From contig CAJNOL010001057.1 in assembly GCA_905250125.1 (NCBI GenBank), forward strand, positions 1 to 64,000: DNA of 64,000 nt, given 5' to 3'. A program made the translations under genes and the position numbers. Position 1 is the first letter of the stretch. Every line of letters starts with the position of its first letter. Under the pieces are notes generated by a model, which was not told the origin of the DNA, ran no database searches, and saw only the letters and a program-made list of their open reading frames with translations. The stretch comes from Rotaria sordida (taxonomy: Eukaryota > Rotifera > Eurotatoria > Philodinida > Philodinidae). Below are positions 46,295 through 58,750 of this stretch, in pieces.

Positions 46295-47286
46295 TTACTT
46301 GATTCTTTGGTGGTCTCGAATATCTGATAGTTGTCAGAATAAAATATTGATCAATACACAGTTGATTGAGAAAGAAAAGTCTGATATGATTTCATGTATT
46401 TCAAGCATCAAAACAGTTTTGATTAAATATAATTTTTAATTTCATGCTAGAATAAGACAAATTGAAAAGATAACTTACAATATCCTTACATTTCAACAGC
46501 AACTAAGTTTACTTTCACTGTGAACAAACTGCAGAACAACTCATTGAAACCCACATATTGTTTTTCTTCATTACGGACATAATCAGGATCGACAAGTAGC
46601 TTGTTCTCTCACTTATTTGAATCAAATAAATTATTTCATGGCTCCTGTTGCCAAGCCGTGTCTGGGGCATGACGTCCAGTAGTAATAATGAAAAAAAAGT
46701 CGTCGTAGTGGAATGTACTTAGAGTGGCTTTCACAATTAACCAACTACATTGTAAAAATCATTTATCTTCTCCATTTATTAACAATAGAAGAATAGGATA
46801 TCGATTTAAGCGTGTTTCTGCATCTTTTTTTCGAGAATTCAGACCGGTCTACGCACTCGGCACCTGCACTCATACCTTCACGCTCTATTGATTTTTATAG
46901 GTGACATCTACTGAACCCATTCGTCCAGCTATGATACCTCGCTGTGATGCGATTTTCACTAGAGATTCAGTGACTCACTGAATTGGAAAAACCCGTTGCG
47001 TAGAATACTCTGTGATTATCTGCTTTTTCATTCGTTTTTGATTAATGAAACCATGAATCGAATCAGTTCATGATAAGAAATTTCAATGGTTTTGTGTGCA
47101 AATAAAAAAAATCCAATTACGTAGTGCAGTGTATGTTGTATGTAGAAGGAGAAACAATTGTAATTCATTTGTTATACATTCACTTTGTAAAATTTTACTA
47201 AATTTATTTTCTGTCTAATCTTCAAAATTTAACAATTCGTTGAATTGTAGAATTCAAAATATCGAACTTGATTCTTATTTCAAATC
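46295..47286. other. Intergenic; 5' flank of the Thr-rich lectin-like gene
   Basis: No exon recognised. It presumably contains the promoter of the gene starting at 47287. Confidence 0.4.
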
Positions 47287-50200
47287 ATGACATCGAAACT
47301 TAGTGTCTGGGACGAAAGTATAATTTCATCAGCAAAGAAGACTGATGAAAAAGAAAATGAGCGAGAAATCGACAAAAAAAGAGGGTTCTACAGGTAATAT
47401 AGTTTCCTCTTTTTCTATTTGTGTTCATATTCTTTTATATTTTGACTTTAGTTGTTGCTCTGGATGTAGAATCTTTCTCGTGATGGCCCTTGTCGGAGCA
47501 TTACTTGCAGGAGTTGGTCTGGCGGCGCTGTTGACACTTTATTTGCGAGAACAATCGAATGAAAGTAAATATGTGTCTTTAGTCTATCAATAAAATCTTG
47601 CGTTCTTTATACTGTCAGAGACCTAGAATAGCACATGTAAACGCTAATGAGAGGTAGAGGTGAGTAACAGAATAATCGCATTGAGTCTTGATTTTTCATC
47701 AATTGTGCAATGAAAAGAACAAATGCTGCTTCACGGAGAGAAAAATTAAATTGCTAGAACAACGAACAACTGAAGCAATAATTGATCGGAGAAACGAACT
47801 CTTATAGAATATGATAGAGAAAAAAGTTCGCGAAAGCTTCGAAATATTGCTGCAACAAGTAAAAATAATGTTGAGAAAAATACTATTGTCAACTATTTTT
47901 AGCATTTGTGAAACACTGAAGTCATCAACATCCTTTATTTTTTTAGAAACATTTATATTTTTTGATCTGCTCTGATTTCGTGCATCACCAGAGTTAATTC
48001 TAAATGAGATCAGTTTCTTTTTGACTCTTGTCGTGCTAGTTGACTGGAAAACATGTTTGATCAGAAAAATATGAGACTTGAATGTGAAATTTGGGAAGAT
48101 CTAGACTATTCTTTAAAAACATCACATTATTCTCATAAATGTTCAACTAAAGAACAAAACTGGTCTATGAAAATTTTTGACATTCATCTGTTCTGCAGAG
48201 CGCTTTACGGCGACCATTCTAGTCAAAATGATCGTTCGATTTTCATCGAAAAACGACGATATTAGGATCAAAATACTGAAAAACACCGGCTTTGGCAAGA
48301 ATATAATAGTGATCTTTAGAGTGCTCGCTCAATTCTATATTTTTAATATGTTGAATCCAACATCGTCACTTTTTCGTGCTGATAGAAAAAACATTTTACC
48401 TACATGATCAGTGTATAATGTTCTACAGAACGGGCTATACCAAATATTTTCAAGCATCTCGTTGCTTTGTTGATTGAGTAGTCATCCTTAATGATGTAGA
48501 ATTTACCACGAGAATAAACTAAAACGAATAAGTAACGCTGTATGATGACTAGTTTTTTTCTAAAAGAATGTAAGAGAATTAGGCTCACCATTGTTGTAAA
48601 TCTTTTTCTTTTTGAGCAAAGACTTGCACTGCTGACTTTTTTTCAGAATTGTCTGAGCATGACAGATATCTAGCAATATGAAAAAACCTATCCGAGCGTT
48701 AGATGTTTAAAGGACAACTTTTTCTCTTCTACAAAAATCCATTTATATCTGTATGCCTAACTTTTTCCATTCTATAGGTATGATCAACAACACAAGTACT
48801 GATATATCAAACACAAACTTGTCTTCAAGCACAGTGACCACTTTACTCACAACAAGCAGTGAAACAACTTCAACTTCGACGGTTACAACATGTAAGTAGA
48901 TCCTATTATACATCAATGTGTCGTTGATTTATATTCATGTTTTATCGTTTTCGAACAACTTATCACCATGAGAGGTCGCAATTTACTTAGATCTGTCAGA
49001 AACTGTCGACCATTTTTGCAGGAAAATATGCACGATTGTAGTCGTAGGAGCGGACAGAATGAAACACCTTTTGCAATGTCGGTGGATGAAGTTCCAAATT
49101 TTGCAATAATGGAAACGTCACATTTTGCACTCTCATATAATACAAACCCTGGATTTCCCATAATCGTTTGCGTTTCTTTCTGTGTCTCCTCACTCGAACC
49201 CATTTTAACGAATGTTTCTTCTACATCAATCTTACTGAATGCAAGACTCGAACACGGGTTTCGCATGTACGACTCTGCCCCTGTACATTAATAATCGTCC
49301 TCGGGTTTTTCATGTATTATTTGCAGGATCTGATTCTTCTCGGTTTTTGTTAAGTGCATTGTCTGCTACTATGCCTAGTAGAAATATTAGGCCTTTTCGC
49401 TCTGGACATTCGACAGATTCTTTAAGAGTGTTGTCAAGAATTGCTATTTTTTCTTGAGGAAATGACGAGAGTACGTGTGGACAAGTCTCGATCGCTCTAG
49501 ACATAGGCGCGCGATATAATTATGCCAACTTTGCATGTGGTGTCCTTAGTACGTGTCCAAATCAATACAGTTGTGATCTCTCGATGTAGAGTAGTAGTGA
49601 TTCTGTCTGAAGAGATTCTCGTATCATTAAACTGCAAACTCTATTCAGAAGTGTCAAATTTCCTGCTTTAAGCAGAGATCGCATCTCGACGACTTGTATC
49701 TTCACTTTTAGACTAACTTCTTTTTTGTCATCATTGATAGTAAAGTGAGCATCATCATCATTGGAGAATTCGGATCTAAGATTCTTTAATTTCTTCACTT
49801 GATTTAATGTAATTCCATTAACATTTAGAACACGATGCTCTGACAATCTCGAGAGAACCATAACTCCCATTTTCTCCGTATTGATCGGTATTCCAGCCAA
49901 TAAATATTGAGTGATTAGTCAATCCAAAGCATATTGGAGTTCGACACAAGAGCATGCCAACCGACCAATGTCGCCTGCAAAGACAAGAGACTCCATTTTT
50001 ATATCACTAACTCCCCACATTTGGATGTAGAGCTCCGCCAAGAAATTCTGCCCATAAAGACGATGCGAAGGAGTGAAGGCAAGGCATAATTTTGCCGGAG
50101 ACCAACATGTATCCAAAACCAGCCTGACTTGCTGCCACGGATCCGAACACGGCTCTAACAGTCATTGTACAAAGATAAAACGGGTGCCAGAAGGTAGCCA

Positions 50201-53200
50201 GTGATCTCGTACTCCTATAAGATACTCCATAGCAAGTCTCGAGGAATGTGATCATAGATCCTTTTCAAGTCTACAAATATGGCATAAATTCTTCATTTGT
50301 TGCAGCTACAGGCATATCCGCTCTAGTACTCCTACGTAAAATTTTCGATAAAGAATTAAAAAAGTGATGCCTCTACTCAAGCTGCCGCTCGATGGGTATT
50401 TCGATATGTCGATCTGAGGTTTCCAGTGGGTTGATAAAATTGAAAATTGTTCACCCATCGCAGACCGCTCGACCTACTGGAAAGTGGCAATCCGAAGAGT
50501 CGATCTAGAAATTCGATGGCCTCGACGCACCTATCTTCGATGAATTTCGATGGATCCAATTCGCGGGGCTCCGAGTGGTCGCTATTCTGAGCACTCGAAA
50601 TTTTTACATCTTTTTAAAAGAATTTTGCTTCCTTGAGCCCTCGATATCTATCGAATATTTTTGCAGAATAGAAGATTCGAACATATGTACTTACAATTGC
50701 GAAGCTTGTATAGATGAGATGAACTAAATATGACGTTTTAACCTAAGATAAATCTACATGTCGTCATCAAATACGTATAACTTCGACATTTTTTTAATTT
50801 TCTTTCAAATAATTATTTAAAAACATTTCTTTTAAAAATAATATTCATTTTTTTTAAATTTCTTTTTATAAAGTTCATTTATTTATTTTTTATTTATGTT
50901 CATAATATGCATTTATTTATTTCTTTTATTTAAACATTTTTTTTTCAAAAAATTTCTTATAAATATAGCAATTATCGATGATTGAGAAAAACAGTTCTAT
51001 CTATTATAGATTTCATTGCATTAAGTAGGACGCTCAAATCTATGCTTAAAAATAAACTACAATATATTGTAATTAAGTCGAATATATATATAAAATGATA
51101 AGAGAAATATTGGAACAACGTAGAATAACGATAAATCTCACTTCTCTGCTAGCTTTAAGTTTAGAATCTTCAAATTATTTCAATAATTTTGAGGACTGTG
51201 AAGCAAACTGAGTGTTCAAAATAATCCCAATCGACTAGTTCTTTGCTAACAAGTCATCGAAAATCGGAGTGATATCAAGAGCTCGAAATGTCTGAGATCT
51301 TCAAAAACTAAAATTCATTATGAGTATTTTTTTCTTCAGGAATGTGAAAATATTCTCTCATGATCCCAGTTATACTTGTTGAATAATCCTGTTAAAATCA
51401 TAGAATTATGTGAAGCCATATATCAAACAAAAATTCTCTAATGACATTAGAATAAAAATGAAAGACTACTCAAAAATTGAATTTCGAAGCAGTTTTCACC
51501 GACCAAAATTAAAATGAACGATCGAAACTATTTTATTGATAAGTTTGCTCTCACCGAGCACTCCATATTCCGATAAGCTTCGAGTGATCAACATCATATC
51601 GAGCAATCGAAAGTATCTTGCCGATGGGTCTCCTCTCTTCAAGTAGTCAGAATTTCGATGGGTTTCGAGCAGTCGAAATGTGCCCGTGGAGTCGAAAATG
51701 AGTATGCGATGAGACAATGTTTCCGAGGGGCTCGAAATTCGAACAGAATGGGAAAAAAAAATATATTTTCAAGATTCGACCACTCGTCGCGTCCATCGTT
51801 AGCTTTTTTAGGTCTACTTGGGTACAGTTGGAGCACTTCATTTTATCCAGGCTATGCGCCATACTCGAATGTATTAAAAAAATGCCGTGACGACTTAGCG
51901 ACTTAAGCATATCCATCTTAATTTCATCAATACCAGCCGCCTTACAAGAATTTAGTGCTCTGATATTTACCTTGACCTCATCTGTTAAGATGCCGCTAGT
52001 CCCACCCCATTCTGACTTTATGTCCTCCGTTTACCAGAAGTCGGATTATAGAGCTCTACGATAATATTTTGCCTCCCAAATGATAGCCGAACTCTAGTCG
52101 ATGTCTAAAGTTCTCTTGAGAAATTGCTTTTGTTTTAGCACCAAGTTCTGTCGCTCTATCTTGTGTGTGGAGGTCTTATTGTCGATTTTCTGCTGTTTGC
52201 CGTTCTATTCAGGTCCTGTAGGTATCTTTCTTTTCAGCAATGACAGTGCAGACTTCGTTATTCCACCAAATCATCCTCTTTCGACTGATTGGTGATCTTA
52301 TACGGTTCACTCGATAAAGTTCTATTGCAGTCTCATGCACCACTTTACGAAACGCCAACCACTCAGTTTCAACACCAGCTTTTTCTGGAAATATGCACAA
52401 GAATGTTTCATTGATTGTGTCTGCGGAAACTGCATCAAATAGCCTTGCCAGTCAAGGTTTTCTATTGTGCACTATTCATCATCTTTTGTTTGATTATTTA
52501 CATTTGGTTCAGCGAAGCCAGTCACAATATGAAAACGACCACGCCATGGCCAGTAGACAGTCCTGCTCCTCTTTTAACATACGAAGCTTGCCCTGTACGT
52601 TGCGATCGCTATTGCTATTCTTCTCAATAATACCATTCGACGTCTGTGAGCTATTCCTAACGTGAGCACTAAAGTCGTCGATCAGCGTTATAGAATCTGT
52701 CATCGAGATGTTTTCCACCATACTGAGGGATTCTTCTAGAAAAGGGATGTATTCTGACTCAGTGTTTAATTTATACACATGCATTAGAGCCAGCGTTTTA
52801 TTCTCGAGCTTACGCCTCAGGCGTACCAACCTCTCAACGATTGGTTTCCATTTGACAACTACTTCAGCTAGTCGAGGGTTTATCAATTACACAATTTGTA
52901 CCACTTTCTTCGAGCTATCGAGCAATATTCTAGATCAGATGAATTGTGTGAGATGACATAGCGTATGGGCTCGATTATTGTACGATTTCTATGAGTTACT
53001 CCTCTTTGCACCATGTCCACATCGTTTGATTTGGGAAGCTACTGCCGAAGTGACTGACATTATAATTGTTGCGATAAAGAGGGAAATGTGAGAATCTATT
53101 GCATTCTTCCATTGCTTGACTACAGAAGAACAGGATTGCATTATTCTACTCAAGTAAGTTATTAATTGTTGAACTATTCTTTGAGACCGTCCCTTATTTT

Positions 53201-53886
53201 ATTGAAACAGGAATCGAGCGATATACCAGCAATTAGGAGATAGTAATGGCGTGACATTAATATAAACAAAATCTGTTTCCTATTATTCGCCTATATTTTT
53301 TCAGAACATACATAGGAGTCATGCTTGTTTTTTTCAGCAGCAACGGCAACTACAACTCTGTCAACACAGACAAGTGAGTCATGTGCATTTTGTATATATT
53401 TAATCTTTTCTGTGTGTATACATAATAGCGACGTCGTGCCCGCCACCGGGACTTGTAATTTTACAATCATATAGCGGTACATTTCCTTCTTGGATACGAT
53501 ATCAATACAGTTATACAGCAAATAAGGCGACACCCACATTAGTTTTCAAAACCACTAACACCAATCGTATCTTTTATTTGGATAGTGTCTCAGTTGTTGA
53601 CATCAGTAATAATTCCACTGAATTACTTCAAAATTCTGGCTTTGACAATTCACTGACACTACTACCATACTGGTCTTTGTGGTGTTCGTTTGGATGTGGC
53701 AGCTCAGGCGGACAGTTAATATCTACTGGATGTTTGTCAGGAAATTGTTTTCAGGATAGCTGCAGCAGTGGCAGTGATTACCTCCTTCAGCCATTTTCTG
53801 CGACGATCGGTCAAACATATACAATCTCATTTTCGCTCAAACGGAGTGGTGGTAGTACTGGAACTTTTTCCGTTGGCATCTACTAA
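47287..53886 (+). CDS. Membrane-anchored Thr-rich protein with galactose-binding-like domain
   Basis: Five exons: 47287-47393, 47452-47564, 48778-48891, 53338-53373 and 53429-53886. All are GT-AG and total 828 nt, exactly 276 codons with the stop. The order is: a short charged cytoplasmic N-terminus (SSAKKTDEKENEREIDKKRG), a Cys-flanked TM helix (about residues 43-66, MALVGALLAGVGLAALLTLY), a Thr/Ser stalk (VTTLLTTSSETTSTSTVTT, ATATTTLSTQT), then about 150 aa of predicted beta-rich galactose-binding fold (YLDSVSVVDISNNSTELLQN, GFDN, QPFSATIGQTYTISFSL). This is a type II surface protein with the same plan as the 1.2-6.0 kb gene but a different C-terminal subfamily, closer to the domain fused to the U-box. 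Intron 4 is 4.4 kb because it holds a dead LINE in antisense. Confidence 0.72.
47565..48777. other. Intron 2 of the lectin-like gene (1.2 kb)
   Basis: AT-rich, with no exon or transposon recognised between the TM exon and the first Thr-rich exon. Further small exons cannot be excluded. Confidence 0.4.
49562..52950 (-). mobile_element. Decayed LINE (Rex1/RTE-like) in antisense within intron 4
   Basis: On the minus strand an AP-endonuclease-like segment lies at 52886-52540 (RLVRLRRKLENKTLALMHVY, SITLIDDFSAHVRNSSQTSN). A linker with WWNNEV follows at about 52400-52209, then an RT fragment with NSCKAAGIDEIKMDMLKSLS (about 51970-51900). After an interruption the RT continues at 50280-49900 (YAIFVDLKRIYDHIPRDLLW, a stop, then SLVFAGDI in the place of the YADD box) and 49900-49562 (INTEKMGVMVLSRLSEHRVL). 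Stops and frameshifts throughout make it non-functional; the second Asp of the YADD box is changed to Gly. Motif order fits Rex1/RTE-like elements known from fish and invertebrates. Confidence 0.82.
50290..51890. repeat. Insertion inside the LINE with TCGA-rich repeats
   Basis: About 1.6 kb splits the RT domain. Its flanks, 50375-50600 and 51490-51780, are rich in related motifs (GCTCGATGGGTATTTCGAT, GAGCACTCGAAAT, TTTCGATGGGTTTCGAGCAG), while its centre (50700-51480) is very AT-rich. The same motif style recurs at 58555-58690. It is probably a non-autonomous element; exact ends are unresolved. Confidence 0.5.
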
Positions 53887-55208
53887 TAATAGAGAGACAA
53901 GAAAATGTCAAGTTGTAATGATGATGTGATCATATGAGAAATATATTAAGCAAAAACTGTATTCGTTCACAGTTGTTTTGATTCAATACACAGCTAAAAC
54001 CCTTATTAGATGAGAGTAAAGAACTTGCTTATGAGTGAACGCAAATATCTGATGCCAGTCTTATAGACCGCAGTCAGGAATAAAGAATGCCTAAAAAATA
54101 AAAATTTGATTTTTTCATCAAGAAATATATCAGAAAAATATCGAAACATCAAAAATATTTTCATTTGAAACAAAACTCTGGTCCATCTGCACGATGTGTT
54201 TCGCAGACATGTATTGATGGTGATTTCAACATATAGCATCTGATTAGGCTATAGAACACTTGAGACAATTCAAGTTCCAGTGCTTAGGGACTTTTGATAT
54301 AACGAAATAAAGCGGCTGAATTTGGTCTAATTGATCCGTATTGTTGTTTATCCTTTCTGATTCATGCTGACAAGGGAAGATTTTCAGGCATTAGTCTCCA
54401 TTTTTAATCTGGTATTTGCCATTTTCTGGAGCACAGTGAGTATAACATGTGATATGAAGGATTTGTCTTCATACTGGACTTTTAGGGAACTACAAGATAT
54501 CATAAAGGATGTTCAATAATAACTGGGGATAAATTGTTAATGGTATTTTTCATAGTTTGTCTCGATGTAGATGGTTAAAATTTTTATCACATATACGCTC
54601 CCAGGCAAAAGTCTTCCCCCATCGGATCCCAACTATCATAGGGGTTAGCGGTCTGAAAATTTATGTGCACATATTTTATCAGGAACGTGGGCCAATGGCA
54701 TCATCTGCATCCCGATGACTTGAGTGAAAACGGAGTTGGGATGAACAGCATTTATTTTTGCTTTAAGTTTCATAACTCTGGAAAGGAAGGACGCTGTCCC
54801 ATGCAAGAACTATGGCCATCTCACTGTAACCATCGGAGTGCAAAATAACATCTGTTATCTTTTGAAGACTCATAACTCAATGATAGTTCAATGAATTGAT
54901 CTGAAACTTTCAGAGCAACTTCCTCCATACCTTGTCATTCTTGCCTGCAAGTTTCAGAATCGAATGTTGTACTAGAGAGAAATGGCACACCGATGGTCAT
55001 CGTGCTAGTGTCCAGGATCTAAAGAAACTAATATTCGAGCAAGTGAACTTATCTTTTGAGTGAAGAAAGACCATAGACTGTGCTACAGTTTCATGCAAAA
55101 ATATTCAGAATTAATTATGCATTTGATCAAAAACAAGACAAACTTTACTAGGCAGCCTTTTTAGGCTGTGAGGCGCAGAGCAAAAAGTAGATACTGTCCA
55201 TCATAACT
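53887..55208. other. Intergenic
   Basis: No supported gene. 54590-54860 has higher GC with an open frame (54663-54848) that I cannot assign; it may be a transposon fragment. Confidence 0.35.
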
Positions 55209-55837
55209 TCATTTCCGTTCAGGCAATTGGAGTGCGAGTAATGCCAATGGCCTACGTCTATGTTCATATGTACACTCGACTGAGAAATCTTTGAGAGTCA
55301 TTGAAATCTCTAATAGATCAGTGAACTTCATTCTGCCCTGAAACGGATGTTTCATATAACACCGAACGAGTTTTGGCAATTTCCAAATGAAATTGATCAA
55401 AATGATTATCTCTTCTGGTGTACATGTAATCCTACATTCGACGATGTTCAGACGAGTGAGATGATCGAGATGAGATAATATGTTAACGATTGCATGGCAA
55501 AAACGAATGGCATAGAATGAAAGCGATTTCAACTTGATGAATTGGTCAAGATCGAATTTGTACAAGAGAAAAGATCTAATTAATCGAGAGTTTCAATGTC
55601 ATCTGGCTTACAAAGTGAAGTAATTCGATCGAGTATGGTGAAAAGAACTTGTTGACAAACAATATCGAAGTCTTGCTTGAAGGCAGATCGAAAATTAAGT
55701 GAATGTTTGCGCAAATGTTCGTAAACCAAACTGTTGAAACGAGAATTCAGCTCATAGAAGGCATGAAGTAGATGAATAGTGTTCAAATATTGGAAGAGAT
55801 CAAATAACAGCTCATTGGCTGACGATTCAAATTCCAT
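55209..55837 (-). pseudogene. F-box/LRR-type protein fragment, frameshifted
   Basis: 55837-55583 encodes an F-box-like start (MEFESSANELLFDLFQYLNT, HLLHAFYELNSRFNSLVYEH). After a one-base frameshift near 55583 the frame continues as LIRSFLLYKFDLDQFIKLKS, LDHLTRLNIVECRITCT and LVRCYMKHPFQG to a stop at 55209. It belongs to a different subfamily from the 42.8-46.0 kb F-box gene. At about 210 aa it is shorter than a full F-box/LRR protein, so it is truncated as well as shifted. A single frameshift could also be an assembly error. Confidence 0.6.
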
Positions 55838-57261
55838 CTTTTTCTGATTGCTATGAAACGAAATACGCGCGAGGTATGCTTTTGATTTAAAAGAGAAAAA
55901 AAAACATGTTTAAATGTGCCAAACATCATTCCTCTGGTGTTTTTTTTCTTCTCTTTCTCCAAAAGGTGTACTTCTACAGTTTTATTTCATGTGTGTCAAA
56001 GAAAGAGAGCTTTTTTTCCTCACTCATTTTGTTCTTTTCTTTATGCAAAAGGATTATGGGTATGCAATTGAAAAAATAGCTTGCTTGATATTGTTTAATG
56101 GCGTTTTCATTGCGCTCATAACATTTAATTTAATATGTGATTTGTATTCTTGTTTTGGAATCAATTGATCTATTTAAGATTGACAAAATGCGTTGAATCA
56201 TCAATCATGTGTTGCTGTCGAAGAACTTCTGAAGAGTCAAAATTAAACTTTATGCATTAAAATCTTAATAGAACTTTTCTTCAGAAGAATTAACAGTTTA
56301 ATATTTAAGGAGCAGAAATATTCCATTTTCCTAAATGTTTCCATCACCATTCTGATGAATCCTCATGCTCTTATAGATTGTTGCTTCGTTACAGTAAATG
56401 AGTAGTCATTGTTTAAAATCCATTCAAGAAGCATCAATTTCATGATTAAATAACTTTTTGAAACTTGGTAACAAAATCTAGGCTCTTGCAAATCCAATGA
56501 AGAACTACAAAGATGTGGACAAAGTTTTCTTTAACTTCAGCTTCATTTCTATTTCTGCATTGCCAGATGTTTCTACCTAATGAGCGAAATGTAAGTCTCT
56601 GAAGTTTGATATCGTTCAGTATTTCACTTATGTTTAAATTTGATTGAAGATAATACATGATTTGGAATGTAAAATTTAGAGATCCATCACGTATTCGAAT
56701 GATAAACATGACTTTGACATATCTTCAAAAATGTAACTTATCAGAACTATCTTTGATCTGTGCGCCAATGAAAAATCTATAAATGATTATCAACAGAAAG
56801 AAATCATGAATAATTTAATTCTAGTAATCGAACTTTTGTAAAATCATTGAATTCGTACTTTAAATCACTCAAAAAGTTCAACTTTCAGTCTCCGGCAAAC
56901 ATCATTCGAAGATATGATGATACGTGAATATTTTTTCCTTTTCTTTTCTTTTCTCATGCCATCTATGATCGACATATATGTATCGTTCTATTCCTCTGAT
57001 AGAATAATGCTGAGAATTCCACTGTTCCAATAGAATAAGCCCTATGTTGATTGAGTATTTCGATGTGCCATAGCCGGCATCAATGTCCTCCTAACATAAA
57101 CACAAACATTATTACTAAGAGTTTCACCAATGATACCACTGAATAGTCGTCTGTCTGCGAGAATATTCTTTTTCTTTAGATTTTAGTAAAAAATTTCTAT
57201 ATTCTAGAAAATAACGGGTGATGCAAAAGTTGTGCATTAATTTTGTTTTTGATACAGCAAT
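55838..57261. other. Intergenic
   Basis: No supported gene. Short open frames (55914-56168 and the minus-strand 56446-56709) lack family features. Confidence 0.4.
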
Positions 57262-57412
57262 ATAATAGAATATCGTAGAGATCTCTTCTTTTTTTGTTAG
57301 AAAGAGCAAAGTGTTTAGTGCAAAAAATGTACAAAAGAATTTGATTAAAAAAATATTTGTTAAAAGCGACAGAAATTTCAGAACAGAAAGTACCGTAAAA
57401 CGATTCCACAAC
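57262..57412 (-). repeat. Dispersed repeat, copy 2 (inverted relative to 93-245)
   Basis: Reverse-complement match to 93-245, including ATCGTAGAGATCTCTTC and the FNKYFFNQILLY coding run on the minus strand. The similarity extends a little beyond the core on both sides. Confidence 0.7.
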
Positions 57413-57826
57413 TTCTTTTTTACACTTGGAAAAATTTCATTTATTATAACAATCATATTTTTACTCATCTAATCTGAGTTTTACAATGTACGTTTAGTGA
57501 ACTCTTGTAGCATGAAAAAAGAAAACTTCTGCATTTTTTATAATGATTATAATCAATGCTTTAGTGATATCATCGGGTATCTACATTTTTCATCACTTTC
57601 GATCGAGAAATTGTCAGGAACTCTATCTTGTATATGAAAGACATAGCTTAATGAGTCATCTATTTCACGATATTATTTAAAATAGGACACAGATTTTTCT
57701 GTGAGATAATCAGCGAAACATTTGATNNNNNNNNNNNNNNNNNNNNNNNNNNNNNNNNNNNNNNNNNNNNNNNNNNNNNNNNNNNNNNNNNNNNNNNNNN
57801 NNNNNNNNNNNNNNNNNNNNNNNNNN
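57413..57826. other. Intergenic with 100-N assembly gap (57727-57826)
   Basis: AT-rich, then a 100-N gap that directly abuts the duplicated segment. The gap hides the left edge of that copy. Confidence 0.6.
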
Positions 57827-58272
57827 AGTTTCTATTTTTTTTGCGCAGATAAATGATTATATGATAGATATCCTGGATGATGCTTTTATTTCCCACAACT
57901 GGCATATGATCCACATAAAAGCATGAACTGATTAAGTTTTAGTTTTCGGGAAAAATCAATATCAATCTTTCTAAGTTCATGAGAATATATAATAGATCGT
58001 GCAGATCTGCTACTGATATAACGAATATGAATAGCAGGCTTATTTGTCCACTAAATCAATGATTAGACTAATAATAATAAATTATGAAAATGAAATAAAA
58101 AAGAAAGCGTTTGCTAACAGTCGATTATCTTTGGAAAAAAACTAATGTTTTTTAGAGATTTAAGGATTCGTGTATTTTGTGTTAGAATTTAGATGCGGAA
58201 GCCGGTATGCTTTGAATGAAGTTCCACACTTACGAACCACATCCACACCTTCTTTTCGTTGTCTAGATTCTT
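57827..58272 (+). repeat. Duplicated segment, copy 2 (copy 1 at 6500-7033)
   Basis: Direct-orientation copy of 6500-7033 with a deletion of the A-rich stretch around 6777-6880 and scattered substitutions. It ends at TTTTCGTTGTCTAGATTC after a short CCACATCCACACC stretch. Confidence 0.8.
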
Positions 58273-58554
58273 ACAGCAATACGTCGTCTAGTTTTTGCCG
58301 GTGATATCACCACAGATCGGGAAGAAGGTAATAGTAATAGTTAGATATTATTAATAAGTTTTGATTATATATACGATGTTTTTTTATAAATTTCTAATCC
58401 ATTCCAACATTTTATACCTTCGACTAAAGAGAAAGCCATATGAAATAAAATGAGTTTGCGTGTCCAAGCAGGCCGTAAAAAGTCAATGAGGGGATGGGAC
58501 AAGCGATTAAAGCTTGAAATAGATATTTTTTTTTCTTGTTCTGTTTGATATTCG
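58273..58554. other. Intergenic
   Basis: Nothing recognised. Confidence 0.35.
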
Positions 58555-58690
58555 AGGTCCTCGGATTCATCGAAAGTAGTGTCCTTATAGACATCCTCCT
58601 ATCGAGCATCGATTCTCGATGGCTTAGATGGATTTTGATCACTCGAAAACCATCGAATTACCGAGTAGTCGAAGTGAGAAAACCTATCGG
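58555..58690. repeat. TCGA-rich dispersed repeat
   Basis: CGAGCATCGATTCTCGATGG and GATCACTCGAAAACCATCGA resemble the flanks of the insertion within the LINE (50375-50600 and 51490-51780). It lies immediately before a telomere-type hairpin. Confidence 0.45.
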
Positions 58691-58696
58691 AAAGCT

Positions 58697-58750
58697 GAGT
58701 GTGGGTGTGGACGTGAATGCACTTGTAACTAAAACCCACACCCACATCCT
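58697..58750. repeat. Telomere-type hairpin element
   Basis: G arm AGTGTGGGTGTGGACGTG, spacer AATGCACTTGTAACTAA, C arm AACCCACACCCACATCCT. About 54 bp, the shortest copy. Confidence 0.75.

Noticed and set aside
49220..49285. GTGTTCGAGTCTTGC box downstream of the LINE on the minus strand
   Set aside because: Resembles a tRNA/SINE B box, but there is no A box or cloverleaf at the right distance.
48913..49504. Several overlapping frames on both strands next to the LINE 3' end
   Set aside because: Mutually overlapping, no domain recognised; probably LINE 3' region or flanking intron.
52209..52956. Plus-strand open frames at 52101-52665 and 52708-52956
   Set aside because: They are the antisense of the LINE endonuclease and linker coding region.
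57124..57468. 114-aa minus-strand frame conserved with 98-307
   Set aside because: Similarity is at the DNA level of a dispersed repeat; the frames diverge after indels, so a gene is not supported.
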